Part shown: positions 12,132 to 12,180 of the stretch, piece after piece
How the letters are laid out: each line of letters begins with the position of its first letter
Numbering within the stretch: position 1 is the stretch's first letter
Assembly: GCA_964570795.1 (NCBI GenBank)
Contig: CAZMYZ010000020.1
Coordinates: 1-12,180, forward strand
From: Damh-18 sp964570795
GTDB taxonomy: Bacteria; Patescibacteriota; Minisyncoccia; Phycocordibacterales; UBA918
Direction of reading: 5' to 3'
Length of the DNA stretch: 12,180 nucleotides
Translations under genes and position numbers: made by a program
Notes under the pieces: model-generated
Seen by the model: the letters and a program-made list of their open reading frames with translations, nothing else
Databases searched by the model: none
What the model was told of the DNA's origin: nothing

Positions 12132-12180
12132 TTAGTTGACGCGAGGATAGGCAAGTTTAACAGAAAAACGTCCACTGATT

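Overview
The window looks like a bacterial chromosome segment joined to an accessory, phage-like block. The organism is probably a member of the Candidate Phyla Radiation (Patescibacteria). This rests on style only: compact single-gene units, short-form housekeeping proteins, weak or absent ribosome binding sites on the housekeeping genes, and hairpin-rich spacers. No marker gene fixes the taxon. TGA is used as a normal stop (rsgA, the adenylate-kinase-like gene, the PrnB-like gene), so the TGA=Gly code of Gracilibacteria and Absconditabacteria is excluded.

Housekeeping half (1 to about 4080, visibly more GC-rich): the 5' part of recG on the minus strand, cut by the window edge; a small basic protein of unknown function behind a perfect consensus sigma70 promoter; a short-form malic enzyme; a 300-bp spacer packed with inverted repeats that can fold as a three-way junction; and rsgA on the minus strand. 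recG and rsgA have -10-like boxes 5 to 9 nt before the ATG and no Shine-Dalgarno, which suggests leaderless or near-leaderless mRNAs.

Junction (4044 to 4351): a strong hairpin terminator abuts a 23-bp sequence that reads on the minus strand as the 3' end of a tRNA (TTCGAATCCC...ACTCTCCG-CA). It is followed by about 240 bp of non-coding DNA with long perfect helices and a possible pseudoknot. It could be an attachment-site scar, a decayed or interrupted tRNA-Ser, or a tmRNA-like RNA.

Accessory half (about 4350 to the end, more AT-rich): a three-helix membrane protein on the minus strand, then a plus-strand cluster of an archaeal-type adenylate kinase-like protein, a GHMP-fold protein resembling beta-RFAP synthase, a class I methyltransferase and a divergent HAM1/ITPA-type nucleotide pyrophosphatase. 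The last four suggest handling of an unusual nucleotide. Two cassettes follow, each with its own promoter, ribosome site and terminator: a PrnB/indoleamine-dioxygenase superfamily haem protein and a GreA/GreB-like RNA-polymerase factor. After a structured 480-bp spacer come a ParB-like/DNA methyltransferase fusion and a terminase-small-subunit-like HTH protein, which point to a prophage or phage-derived element. The two cassettes sit there like phage morons. The right edge shows a broken HNH-endonuclease-like sequence on the minus strand.

The best candidates for something undescribed are the four-gene nucleotide-like cluster next to the PrnB-like haem enzyme, and the structured RNAs at 2637-2894 and 4081-4345.
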